A stretch of DNA of 24,212 nt from NCBI GenBank assembly GCA_964384825.1, contig CAYLMM010000043.1, positions 1 through 24,212 on the forward strand. The letters are read 5' to 3'. Positions 15,330 to 22,219 of the stretch are shown here, one piece after another. The notes under the pieces were generated by a model that was not told the DNA's origin, searched no databases, and saw only the letters and a program-made list of their open reading frames with translations. The position numbers and the translations under genes were made by a program. This stretch comes from CAYLMM01 sp964384825. Lineage in GTDB: Bacteria; Krumholzibacteriota; Krumholzibacteriia; LZORAL124-64-63. Positions within the stretch are counted from its first letter, which is position 1. Every line of letters starts with the position of its first letter.

Positions 15330-16115
15330 TCAGCGGTACAGTTCCTTGACTCCGCCCCAAGTCTTCATTTCACCGGCCACCGGGTCGCCGGCGTTGATCA
15401 CCGCGACGCCGGTCAGGTCCATCCCGCAGGAGGCCGACGCGGTGGGGTAGGGGTCGGCCACGGCCCGGCCCAGGAAGTCCCGGGTGGCGCCGCCGTCGGC
15501 GATGTCGCCGATCACGTCGACGATCCGCACATGGGTGATGTTCTGCAGATCGACCGCGCCGCTCAGGACGTCGGAATCGCCGCAGGCGGCCAGATCGGCC
15601 AGGTCGAAGCCCGTTCCGCCGACGAAGTTGCCGGCCAGGTTGTAGAAGTCGCCCGCGGGAGAGACGTCCCAGGGGCCGGGCTGCACGTCGTGGCGGCACA
15701 GGGCCGGCATCCGGGCGAAGGTCTCGCCGTCGCTGCTGACCTCGACGAAGCCCAGTTCCATGAACACGCCGCCGTTGTACTCGAAGCCGTTCTCGAAGAC
15801 GACCAGGTCGTCCCCGGGGCCGTCGATGATCGGGGCGGGGAAGGTCAGGGTGATCCAGCCGCCGTCGCCGAGGCTGAAGATCGAGCCGGCGTCGCCCAGG
15901 ACGTCGGTCGGGAAACCGTAGTCGGCCGTGCCGGCGCCGGGATCCTTGTAATCCATCGGACCGGCCTGGTAGCCGGCGACGCCGCTGGCCCAGGCCGCGA
16001 GCGCCGGGTCGGTGCGGTCGTACTGGTTGTTGACCTGGCCGGAATCGGTGAAGACGGCGAAGGCCGGCGTGGCGGCGATCGCGAGCAGAATCAGTGTCGT
16101 CAAAAAGTTACGCAT
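15330..16115 (-). CDS. Exported surface protein under cobalamin riboswitch control
   Basis: A 261-residue secreted protein. The signal peptide MRNFLTTLILLAIAATPAFA is cleaved before VFTDSG. The mature part has a run typical of proteins annotated 'cell surface protein': WITLTFPAPIIDGPGDDLVVFENGF, VFMELGFVEVSSDGETF, then GTGFDLADLA and ITHVRIVDVIGD. This looks like a beta-sandwich binding domain; no catalytic motif is visible. The frame extends upstream to 16169, but ATG 16115 has GGAGG eight bases before it and begins the signal peptide. It is the only gene between a cobalamin riboswitch and a terminator, so its synthesis should fall when B12 is plentiful. By analogy with other B12-riboswitch exported proteins it may capture or relay corrinoids; this is inference. 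No lipobox or C-terminal sorting motif was seen. Confidence 0.78.
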   Translation of the reverse strand: MRNFLTTLILLAIAATPAFAVFTDSGQVNNQYDRTDPALAAWASGVAGYQAGPMDYKDPGAGTADYGFPTDVLGDAGSIFSLGDGGWITLTFPAPIIDGPGDDLVVFENGFEYNGGVFMELGFVEVSSDGETFARMPALCRHDVQPGPWDVSPAGDFYNLAGNFVGGTGFDLADLAACGDSDVLSGAVDLQNITHVRIVDVIGDIADGGATRDFLGRAVADPYPTASASCGMDLTGVAVINAGDPVAGEMKTWGGVKELYR

Positions 16116-16123
16116 GTGGTCAT

Positions 16124-16150
16124 CCTCCGGTTCATGCTGAATGAAGCATG
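16124..16150 (-). promoter_or_regulatory. Hairpin next to the ribosome site (possible expression platform)
   Basis: CATGCT (16133-16138) and AGCATG (16145-16150) form a six-pair stem with a six-base loop, ending five bases before the GGAGG ribosome site (16124-16128, minus strand) of the riboswitch-controlled gene. It could be part of the switch that exposes or hides the ribosome site. Confidence 0.35.
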
Positions 16151-16314
16151 GGTTGCGACCGGAGAACAAGGGAGTGCGCCGCGTCCGGGAAAGCGGACGT
16201 CGGCGTCGGACGACGGCAGGAGCCGTCGACCTCGGCAGTCGAAGAGGCGGTCGGAACGATCCGCGGTGACATGCCCGTGTCCTTGCCCTCGAAGGTCCGG
16301 GTGAACAGGCGCCC

Positions 16315-16455
16315 TGGGTCGGTCTCCTGGCTTGCGGTTTACCCTACTCCCCGATCCCTTCCCGGCTCGGGGCCAGTGGGATGATCTTCGGGTTTCGTCA
16401 CCGCTCACAGTGGCGGGGCCGCGCCGGATTCTCACCGGCTTCCGGTAGACCCTGG
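16315..16455 (-). ncRNA. Cobalamin riboswitch
   Basis: Read on the minus strand this has the full conserved core of the AdoCbl-type aptamer in order: GGAAGCCGGTGAGAATCCGG, then CCCCGCCACTGTGA, a variable arm, and the B12 box AAGCCAGGAGACC (16333-16321). GGTCT at about 16451-16447 can pair with AGACC of the B12 box region to close P1. The switch senses cobalamin and usually lowers expression of uptake or B12-independent genes. It lies about 200 bases before the ATG of the exported surface protein, with no other gene between. The start-to-end limits are approximate. The aptamer call is based on direct recognition of the conserved blocks. Confidence 0.93.
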
Positions 16456-16469
16456 GCTTTTTTCGCGCC

Positions 16470-16487
16470 CTGATCGCAAGCGATCAG
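16470..16487 (-). promoter_or_regulatory. 5'-terminal stem of the riboswitch transcript
   Basis: CTGATCGC (16470-16477) pairs perfectly with GCGATCAG (16480-16487). The predicted transcription start falls at about 16487, so the RNA would begin with this hairpin, just ahead of the aptamer. It may protect the 5' end or be a protein site on the DNA. Confidence 0.35.
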
Positions 16488-16493
16488 AGGGGA

Positions 16494-16522
16494 ATCCTAG
16501 CCTGTTGAATGCCGCCGGTCAA
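16494..16522 (-). promoter_or_regulatory. Promoter of the cobalamin riboswitch transcript
   Basis: On the minus strand TTGACC (16522-16517, 5 of 6 matches) and TAGGAT (16499-16494, 4 of 6) are separated by exactly 17 bases. The predicted start immediately precedes the 5' hairpin and aptamer. Confidence 0.6.
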
Positions 16523-16572
16523 GACGGGTAACCACCGGGCCGATGGAACGTAGAGAAAGATCCGGGCCGCGG

Positions 16573-16601
16573 TTGTGCGATCGGTCAAGATGCGGTCTAA
16601 T
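16573..16601 (+). promoter_or_regulatory. Possible promoter of the TPR lipoprotein gene
   Basis: TTGTGC (16573-16578) and TCTAAT (16596-16601, 5 of 6 matches) are 17 bases apart. The start would be near 16608, about 20 bases before the ATG at 16630. It is divergent from the riboswitch promoter. Confidence 0.4.
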
Positions 16602-16629
16602 GGGATCGAGGCGTCAGGGGGAGTCAGCC

Positions 16630-18282
16630 ATGCTCGATAGATCTACGCGTTCGTTGCGCATTCCGGTTCTCGCGGCGATAGGAATCCTGGCGGCGGCCCT
16701 GCTGTCCGGCTGCGGCGGCGTCGTGGTGCCCCAGGGCGACTACGGTTCGATCTGGCTGTACCGGGCCGAGGCCGATTCCCTGGATCTGGCCGCGTTCCTG
16801 AGCCTGCCGCCGGACGTCCAGCAGCGACGCCGCGACGAGGCCCGCGCCTGGGTCCGCCGCGCCGCCGACGCCGACCGCTCCTGCGAATGCGTGCAGGCGA
16901 TGGGAACCGCCGCGGGCCTGGCTCCCGACGATCACCGCCTGTGGTTCGATCTGGCCGCCACCGCCCGCGCCCTGGGCGACCCGGACCGGGCCCTGGCCGG
17001 CCTCGACGCCGCCGAGGCCGCCATCGGCCGTCTGCCCGCCGCGCAGAGGCCGGCCCAGATGCTGAACCTCTCGCTGCAGCGCGCCTGGATCTACAAGGAC
17101 GCCGGCGAATGGCGCCACGCCATGGCCTGCGCCGACAGCGCCTTCCGCCTGAGCCCCGACAACCGCGAAACCCGCATGCTGAAGGGCCTGACCCGCGCCG
17201 GCGCCGGCGATTTCCGCGGCGCCCTGCTCGAGGCCCGCGACATCCGCCGCGACCAGCCCCTGTGGTTCGAATGGCGCTGGATCAACGCCCTGGCCGAGCT
17301 GGTCCAGGGGCGCCCCGGCGACGCCTACCATCGGCTGAACGAGCCCCCGGACATGGACGTCACCATCGCCCGCGGCATCCAGCGCGACACCCTGCGCAAG
17401 GCCGACATCTCGCCCGACCGCCGCTTCGCGTCGTCGTATTACCAGGACGCCGGCCTGATCTGCGAGCAGATGGGCCGATGGGACCGGGCCGAGACCTACT
17501 ACAACCGCGCCGCCGAAGCGCTGGCCGTGCCCGACGACGGCTGCCTCGTGCGCCACGACGTGCCGCTGCGCACCCCCGGCGGCCGCGCCTACGCGCTGCC
17601 GGCCTGGGCCGCCTTCGACCGCAAGTTCGTGGCCGGCTCGTCGTTCGCCTGGGCCGTGCACGCGGTCGACCGCTTCGACGCCGCGGTCGATCCCGCAGCC
17701 CGCCGCCACTGGTCGGACGCCGCCTCCGAGGCCCTGGGCCTGTGCATCCGGCGCGATCTGCACCGCGACCGGGCCTACGCCATGCGCGGCCACGTCTACG
17801 CCTCGCTGGGCATCTGGGATCTGGCGAAGCAGGATCTGCGCAGGGCCCAGACCTTCTTCCGCGAGCAGGGAATCGACGACGCCCGCACCCTGTCCTGGCT
17901 GGCCCATCTGCACATCCTGAACCAGCGGTCGCGCCTGGCGCTGCCGATGCTGCGCAAGGCCCTGGCCGCCGACCCCTCGCTGTCGCTGGCCTGGAACGAC
18001 ATGGGCTTCGCGCTGCTGATGGCGGACAAGCCCGACGAGGGGCTCGCGGCGCTGGACCGCGCGCTGGCCCTGGATCCCGAGCTGGCCTCGGCCTGGTACA
18101 ACCGGGGGTTGCTGTTCTACAGGCAGCACGAGTGGCAGGCGGCGATGGATGATCTGGCGGAGGCGGCGCGGCTGGCGCCGGAGAATGTGGAGATCGGGGC
18201 GTTGTATCAGCAGGCGCGGATGATGGCGAAGAAGGCGGAGGGGCAGGGAGAGCAGGGAGAGCAGGGAGCGCAGGGGGACTAG
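16630..18282 (+). CDS. TPR-repeat lipoprotein
   Basis: A 550-residue predicted lipoprotein: signal peptide MLDRSTRSLRIPVLAAIGIL and onward to lipobox LLSGC. The rest is mostly helical and contains several tetratricopeptide repeats. Clear ones are near RLWFDLAATARALGDPDRAL, QRAWIYKDAGEWRHAMACAD, MRGHVYASLGIWDLAKQDLR, AWNDMGFALLMADKPDEGLA and AWYNRGLLFYRQHEWQAAMD. TPR lipoproteins act as protein-binding scaffolds in outer-membrane assembly, secretion or polysaccharide export; the partner cannot be read here. The frame opens upstream at 16543, but ATG 16630 has GGGGGAG six bases before it and starts the signal peptide. The C-terminus is a Gln/Gly/Glu tail encoded by a 9-base tandem repeat, and codon use shifts to G-ending codons near the end. 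Confidence 0.8.
   Translation: MLDRSTRSLRIPVLAAIGILAAALLSGCGGVVVPQGDYGSIWLYRAEADSLDLAAFLSLPPDVQQRRRDEARAWVRRAADADRSCECVQAMGTAAGLAPDDHRLWFDLAATARALGDPDRALAGLDAAEAAIGRLPAAQRPAQMLNLSLQRAWIYKDAGEWRHAMACADSAFRLSPDNRETRMLKGLTRAGAGDFRGALLEARDIRRDQPLWFEWRWINALAELVQGRPGDAYHRLNEPPDMDVTIARGIQRDTLRKADISPDRRFASSYYQDAGLICEQMGRWDRAETYYNRAAEALAVPDDGCLVRHDVPLRTPGGRAYALPAWAAFDRKFVAGSSFAWAVHAVDRFDAAVDPAARRHWSDAASEALGLCIRRDLHRDRAYAMRGHVYASLGIWDLAKQDLRRAQTFFREQGIDDARTLSWLAHLHILNQRSRLALPMLRKALAADPSLSLAWNDMGFALLMADKPDEGLAALDRALALDPELASAWYNRGLLFYRQHEWQAAMDDLAEAARLAPENVEIGALYQQARMMAKKAEGQGEQGEQGAQGD
18244..18279 (+). repeat. 9-base tandem repeat inside the TPR lipoprotein gene
   Basis: Four consecutive 9-base units: CAGGGAGAG twice (18244-18261), then CAGGGAGCG (18262-18270) and the diverged CAGGGGGAC (18271-18279). 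The unit length is three codons, so copy-number change would add or remove Gln-Gly-Glu without a frameshift. It encodes the disordered C-terminal tail. Confidence 0.7.
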
Positions 18283-18366
18283 CGCCCCCGCATCGACGTC
18301 CCGGCCCGCCGGCCGCAACCGATCGAGAATCCGCATTTATCCCGCAACAACCCACCAGAGGCGAAC

Positions 18367-18816
18367 ATGCTGCACATCTACGTCGACGCCGACGCCTGCC
18401 CCGTGAAGGACGAAGTCTACAAGGTCGCCGCCCGCTACGACCTGCCGGTCACCCTGGTGGCCAACGACTACATGCGCTATCCCACAGGCGGCCGCGTGAA
18501 ACTGGTGGTCGTCGAGAAGGGGCTGGACGAGGCGGACGACCGGATCGTGGAGATGGTGGAGAAGGACGACATCGTGATCACCGGGGATATCCCGCTGGCG
18601 GCGCGGTGCATCGACGAGGGGGCGCGGGTGCTGGGGTTCAGGGGGCGGGCGTTTACGGCGGATAATGTGGGGGAGGCGTTGGCTACGAGGCAGTTGTTGA
18701 AGCAGTTGCGGGATCAGGGGGTTATGGGGGGTGGGCCGGCGGCGTTTGGGAAGAGGGATCGGTCGATGTTTTTGCAGGGGTTGGATGAGATGGTTAATTT
18801 GGTGCGGAGGGGGTAG
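18367..18816 (+). CDS. yaiI: YaiI/YqxD family protein (DUF188, UPF0178)
   Basis: A 149-residue cytoplasmic protein matching the whole length of the YaiI/YqxD family: YVDADACPVKDEVYKVAARY at the start (conserved D-A-D-x-C-P-V), VVVEKGLDEADDRIVEMV, DIVITGDIPLAARC, and GGPAAFGKRDRSMFLQGLD near the end. The family has a PIN-like nuclease-type fold with conserved acidic residues; its role has not been established. AGAGG five bases before the ATG supports the start. Codon use changes strikingly along the gene: the first half uses GCC, GAC, TAC and CTG, while the last 50 codons use TTG, GGG, GAT, TTT and AAT. It is the last gene before the composition change to the defence-like island. Confidence 0.9.
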   Translation: MLHIYVDADACPVKDEVYKVAARYDLPVTLVANDYMRYPTGGRVKLVVVEKGLDEADDRIVEMVEKDDIVITGDIPLAARCIDEGARVLGFRGRAFTADNVGEALATRQLLKQLRDQGVMGGGPAAFGKRDRSMFLQGLDEMVNLVRRG

Positions 18817-19132
18817 GGGGGGATTGACACTCAGTGCCAACGGGGGGGATGGGTGGTCGATAAGTAGTTCATTGGATGCAAGTTATGTGGTCAAGGGTTT
18901 TGAGGCGAGATCGCCAAGAGTTCTGGTGCGGTTCTAGTGCGGTGGTATCCTACCTAGGATAGGTAGGGCAACATAGACGTAACGATCACGATCAAGAGCC
19001 ATTTCAGATCACAATACCCCAGGGCTGCAGCCCGAGGGAACACCTTTGACACGGCCGCTTTAATCACCTACCCTCGCCCCCGTTGTCCCATTTTGACCGA
19101 CAATGAGCAACCCCAGACTTGGTCAGAAGTTA
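18817..19132. other. Gene-free boundary region before the island
   Basis: About 315 bases without a convincing gene; the short frames do not look protein-like. Composition falls from GC-rich to mixed. It holds an 11-base tandem direct repeat with overlapping inverted repeats (18921-18965), a perfect 12-base palindrome GGGCTGCAGCCC (19022-19033), and a promoter-like TTGACA (19046-19051) with a poor -10 (TACCCT, 19069-19074) ahead of the HTH gene. No tRNA or integrase is visible. It is probably the left edge of an acquired segment. Confidence 0.5.
18921..18965. repeat. Tandem direct repeat plus overlapping inverted repeats
   Basis: TTCTGGTGCGG (18921-18931) is followed directly by TTCTAGTGCGG (18932-18942), one mismatch in 11. 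Four bases after it TATCC/GGATA (18946-18950 with 18957-18961) and TACCTA/TAGGTA (18951-18956 with 18960-18965) overlap around a CCTAGG core. This could be a recombination or attachment site, or a regulator-binding site for the island. Confidence 0.5.
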
Positions 19133-19336
19133 ATGACAGAACATTGGTATTCGGTGGATGAGGTTGCCGCTCATCTCGGAATCGGGCGGGAGACGGTCTG
19201 TCGGTGGATAGACCAGCAGAATCTGCCTGCCCACCGGGTCGGGAAGTTCTGGAAATTCAAGCTATCCAAGGTGGATACATGGGCCCGAAGCAAAGATTGC
19301 GCTCCGGACCGGCCTGACATCGGGCAGGGGCGGTGA
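19133..19336 (+). CDS. Excisionase/AlpA-type helix-turn-helix DNA-binding protein
   Basis: A 67-residue protein that is almost entirely one winged-helix/HTH domain of the excisionase type: WYSVDEVAAHLGIGRETVCR, WIDQQNLPAHRVGKFWKFKL and a final VDTWARS helix. Proteins of this type bind DNA as transcription regulators or as directionality factors for integrases. ATG 19133 is preferred because the domain starts right there; an upstream ATG at 19103 adds ten residues of no recognisable homology, and neither has a good ribosome site. It precedes the helicase-nuclease gene by 90 bases. No integrase is in the window, so regulation of the downstream defence-like operon is the simpler reading. Confidence 0.75.
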   Translation: MTEHWYSVDEVAAHLGIGRETVCRWIDQQNLPAHRVGKFWKFKLSKVDTWARSKDCAPDRPDIGQGR

Positions 19337-19374
19337 CAAAACTTACCGTTCTTGGAGTTACTACCTTTATCGTA

Positions 19375-19408
19375 TTGAATTTCTAGCTGCAATTTCTGAC
19401 ACTATAAA
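19375..19408 (+). promoter_or_regulatory. Weak promoter-like AT-rich stretch before the helicase-nuclease gene
   Basis: TTGAAT (19375-19380) and TATAAA (19403-19408) resemble -35 and -10 boxes but are 22 bases apart, too far for a standard sigma70 promoter. The 90-base gap after the HTH gene leaves room for a separate promoter, so the stretch is noted with low confidence. Confidence 0.2.
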
Positions 19409-19426
19409 GCCCGGATCGAGGAGCCA

Positions 19427-22219
19427 ATGAAGCTAACGGATTCTCAGCTGAAGGCGGTTGAGCACAACGGCGGTAACCTACAACTTATCGCCTGTGCCGG
19501 ATCAGGGAAGACCGAGGTCGTAGCGCGCCGCGTGGTGCATCTACTCACTCCCGGTCGGCCGGATTCTCTCACACCGGCGAACATCGTGGCCTTCACATTT
19601 ACGGAGCGAGCAGCTGCGGAGCTGAAGGACAGGATCGTTACTCGTGTTCGCGAGAAGTTTGGCGACGTGACGGGCATGGCTGAGATGTATGTCGGCACCA
19701 TCCATGGATTCTGTCTCGATCTGCTACAGACAGAGGTGCCAGCATTCTTGAAATTCGGCGTGCTGAATGAGGTCCAGCAAGTCTTGTTCGTCAATCGTAG
19801 TTCGCGGCAGAGCGGGCTCACGACGTCGACGGATCTGAAAGGGCAGCCACTGAGGCGGTACGTCGAGACTCCTCGCTACATCGACGCCGTTAATATCTTG
19901 CGGGAGGTCCGACTAAATGAGCCGGGGCTGTCCGGGTGCTCCGTCGTTGAGGGGCTGAAAGCATACCAGCAGCTGCTGGAGGACAAGCGGTACCTGGACT
20001 ACTCCGGAATTCTGCTCGATTCTGTTAGAGCGATTTTGGGCGATAGCGCTCTGAAGGAACGACTCGCGGAAAGAATCCGATACGTAATCGTCGACGAGTA
20101 CCAGGACGTCAATCCCATACAGGAATGCGTAGTCAATCTGCTTCACCAGGGTGGGGCGGAAATCTGCGTCGTTGGTGACGACGATCAGACGATCTACCAG
20201 TGGCGGGGGAGCGATATCACCAACATCCTGGCGTTCGAGGACCGCTACCCAGAAGTGACGCCCGTCCGGTTGCAGGAGAACTTCAGGAGCAGTCACGGCG
20301 TAGTTGAGACCGCTCGGGACTTTATCAACCAGAACACCGAGCGGCTAGATAAGGCCATGATTCCTACTGACGTCCAGCCATACGATGCCGGCGACATTGT
20401 GGCTCTTTCGTTTGACGACGTTGACGCGGAGGCCAGTTACATCGTCGAGACGATACGTGAGCTGCACGGCGTCGCCTTCAAGGAAGACGGCACGGAGCGG
20501 GGGCTTTCATACTCCGACTTTGCCGTTCTGTTGCGGAGTGTGAAGGCAAATGGCGGACCGATTGTCGCTGCATTGCGCGACGCCGGCATCCCAACTCTCG
20601 TTGTGGGGATGAACGACCTATTTGGGACTCCGGAGGCCCAGGCTGCCAGGGCGCTCTTCTACTTCATGGCCAATGTCGGTGGGGTCGACCGGGCCTGGCT
20701 GAAGAGGCTCTGGACAGGGGCGGACGTAGGTTTGGACCTGACCAAATTGGACGGAGCAATTAACCGGCTGGAGGAGATCAAATCCAAGATCGGAAGCGAC
20801 GATGAAGCCAGGTGGGCCACCTATTCTTTGCAGCGGCAGTACCGGGATTTCCTTGAAGGTATCGAGCTCAGGGAGGAAAACGTCCCCCCGGGGCCGGATG
20901 GTCATCCACGGGCGGAGATGGTATTCTACAACCTCGGCAAATTTAGCCAGGTCATCTCCGATTTCGAACAGATCTATTTTCATTCCGCCCCGCCGCAGAA
21001 GTATGAGAGCTTCGCTGGGTTTCTGATGTACCAGGCCGAGGAGGCATACCCAGAGGGGTGGCAGGACAACCAGTACGCCAATCCCGACGCAGTTCGCATT
21101 ATGACCGTCCACCAGGCCAAGGGCATGCAATGGCCGGTAGTGTTTATGCCTGCCCTCCTCAGGAATCGTTTTCCAGCCTCCAAGCCCAAGGGCAAGACGG
21201 TCTGGCACTTGATCCCGGCGGAAGGCGTGCACGGGCAGCATCGTTTTCTCGGCGGCCTCGAGGATGAGCGACGGCTGTTCTACGTCGCCATGACCAGAAG
21301 CCAGAAATTCCTGTTCATGACCTGGGCTCCGGTCCCTGGGAACAGGCTGTATCAGAAAAAGTCGGCATTTTGGGAGGACGTACTTGCGTCAAAGTACGTC
21401 AAGCGACGTCTCCAGGACTACTCCGGACGCAAGCGGCTGCCTGCCAAGCCCAAATCGAGCGTGCAGAACGTCGTCCTGTCGTTTAGCGATTTGAAGTACT
21501 TCTTCGAGTGTCCATACCAGTTCAAGCTCAGGATTCTGTATGGCTTCAATCCGCCGATCCACGAGGCGCTGGGTTACGGCAAGAGCCTGCACGATGCTCT
21601 GGCCGAGGTCCATGCGGCGGCAATACGAGGTGAGATGTACGACGAGTCCGAAGCTGGTCGCCTGGTGGACACACACCTCCACGTCCCGTTCGCCTACACT
21701 GCCCTGCGCGATACGCTCAACGCCAGTGCGAAGCAGATTGTTCGGGACTACATCGCCCAGAACAAGGCGGACTTCGACAAGGTGGAATTCTCCGAAAAGA
21801 CCATCGAACTCAATCTCGGGGACGGCGTCTCCGTCGTCGGGCGAGTCGACCTTGTGCGACGCCTCGATACCGACGAGGTGACCATCGTCGATCTGAAAAC
21901 GGCAGAGCGGTCACAGCCCGAAGACGTCACGGAGAACCAGCTGCACATTTACGCCGTGGGCTACCAGGAACTCACCGGCCGGAACGCTGACTACGTAGAG
22001 ATCTACGAGCTCGAGGAGCAGAAACGGAAGCCTCGATCGGTGGACGAGGACTTCATCGAAGACGTAAAGGGGCTGGTCAGGGGAGCGGCAGACACACTCC
22101 GATCAGGATTGCTCGACCCGAAGCCGACTCCCAAGACCTGCCAGGCTTGCGACTTTGTGATGCTGTGCCCGAAGTGCGACGCATCTGTATTGGCCAAGAA
22201 GTCGGGAACGAGCAAATGA
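19427..22219 (+). CDS. UvrD/Rep-type helicase fused to a RecB/AddB-like Fe-S nuclease
   Basis: A 930-residue superfamily 1A helicase-nuclease. Helicase motifs are complete: Walker A ACAGSGKT (22-29), TFTERAA, VDEYQD (222-227), GDDDQTIYQWRG (250-261), LQENFRS (282-288), TVHQAKGMQ (560-568) and LFYVAMTRS (617-625). The C-terminal PD-(D/E)XK nuclease of the RecB family follows: His722 (GKSLHDAL), Asp808 (GRVD), Asp822-Leu-Lys824 (IVDLKT) and Gln838-x3-Tyr842. Cys695 (ECPYQ) with Cys905, Cys908 and Cys914 gives the AddB-type 4Fe-4S cluster arrangement. It should unwind and cut DNA. It is not an ordinary RecBCD/AddAB gene: it stands beside an HTH regulator and overlaps a DNA methyltransferase by ATGA (22216-22219). 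That context suggests the effector of a restriction or defence system. GAGG before the ATG supports the start. Codon use differs from the high-GC core genes. Confidence 0.92.
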   Translation: MKLTDSQLKAVEHNGGNLQLIACAGSGKTEVVARRVVHLLTPGRPDSLTPANIVAFTFTERAAAELKDRIVTRVREKFGDVTGMAEMYVGTIHGFCLDLLQTEVPAFLKFGVLNEVQQVLFVNRSSRQSGLTTSTDLKGQPLRRYVETPRYIDAVNILREVRLNEPGLSGCSVVEGLKAYQQLLEDKRYLDYSGILLDSVRAILGDSALKERLAERIRYVIVDEYQDVNPIQECVVNLLHQGGAEICVVGDDDQTIYQWRGSDITNILAFEDRYPEVTPVRLQENFRSSHGVVETARDFINQNTERLDKAMIPTDVQPYDAGDIVALSFDDVDAEASYIVETIRELHGVAFKEDGTERGLSYSDFAVLLRSVKANGGPIVAALRDAGIPTLVVGMNDLFGTPEAQAARALFYFMANVGGVDRAWLKRLWTGADVGLDLTKLDGAINRLEEIKSKIGSDDEARWATYSLQRQYRDFLEGIELREENVPPGPDGHPRAEMVFYNLGKFSQVISDFEQIYFHSAPPQKYESFAGFLMYQAEEAYPEGWQDNQYANPDAVRIMTVHQAKGMQWPVVFMPALLRNRFPASKPKGKTVWHLIPAEGVHGQHRFLGGLEDERRLFYVAMTRSQKFLFMTWAPVPGNRLYQKKSAFWEDVLASKYVKRRLQDYSGRKRLPAKPKSSVQNVVLSFSDLKYFFECPYQFKLRILYGFNPPIHEALGYGKSLHDALAEVHAAAIRGEMYDESEAGRLVDTHLHVPFAYTALRDTLNASAKQIVRDYIAQNKADFDKVEFSEKTIELNLGDGVSVVGRVDLVRRLDTDEVTIVDLKTAERSQPEDVTENQLHIYAVGYQELTGRNADYVEIYELEEQKRKPRSVDEDFIEDVKGLVRGAADTLRSGLLDPKPTPKTCQACDFVMLCPKCDASVLAKKSGTSK

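Noticed and set aside
16100..16435. A 111-codon frame on - across the riboswitch
   Set aside because: It runs through the cobalamin aptamer and overlaps the surface-protein start; no protein features.
16624..18336. A 570-codon open frame on - opposite the TPR gene
   Set aside because: Shadow of a GC-rich gene; the + frame has a signal peptide, lipobox and TPR repeats.
18731..18937. Small frame on + after the YaiI gene
   Set aside because: Overlaps YaiI out of frame; the product is Gly/Ser/Trp-rich without recognisable features.
18901..18965. A tRNA 3' end as integration site
   Set aside because: No acceptor stem, T-loop or CCA pattern could be fitted.
19427..22219. Assigning the helicase-nuclease as AddA, PcrA or UvrD repair protein
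   Set aside because: Helicase and nuclease are in one chain with AddB-type Fe-S cysteines, there is no AddB/RexB partner, and it is coupled to a methyltransferase.
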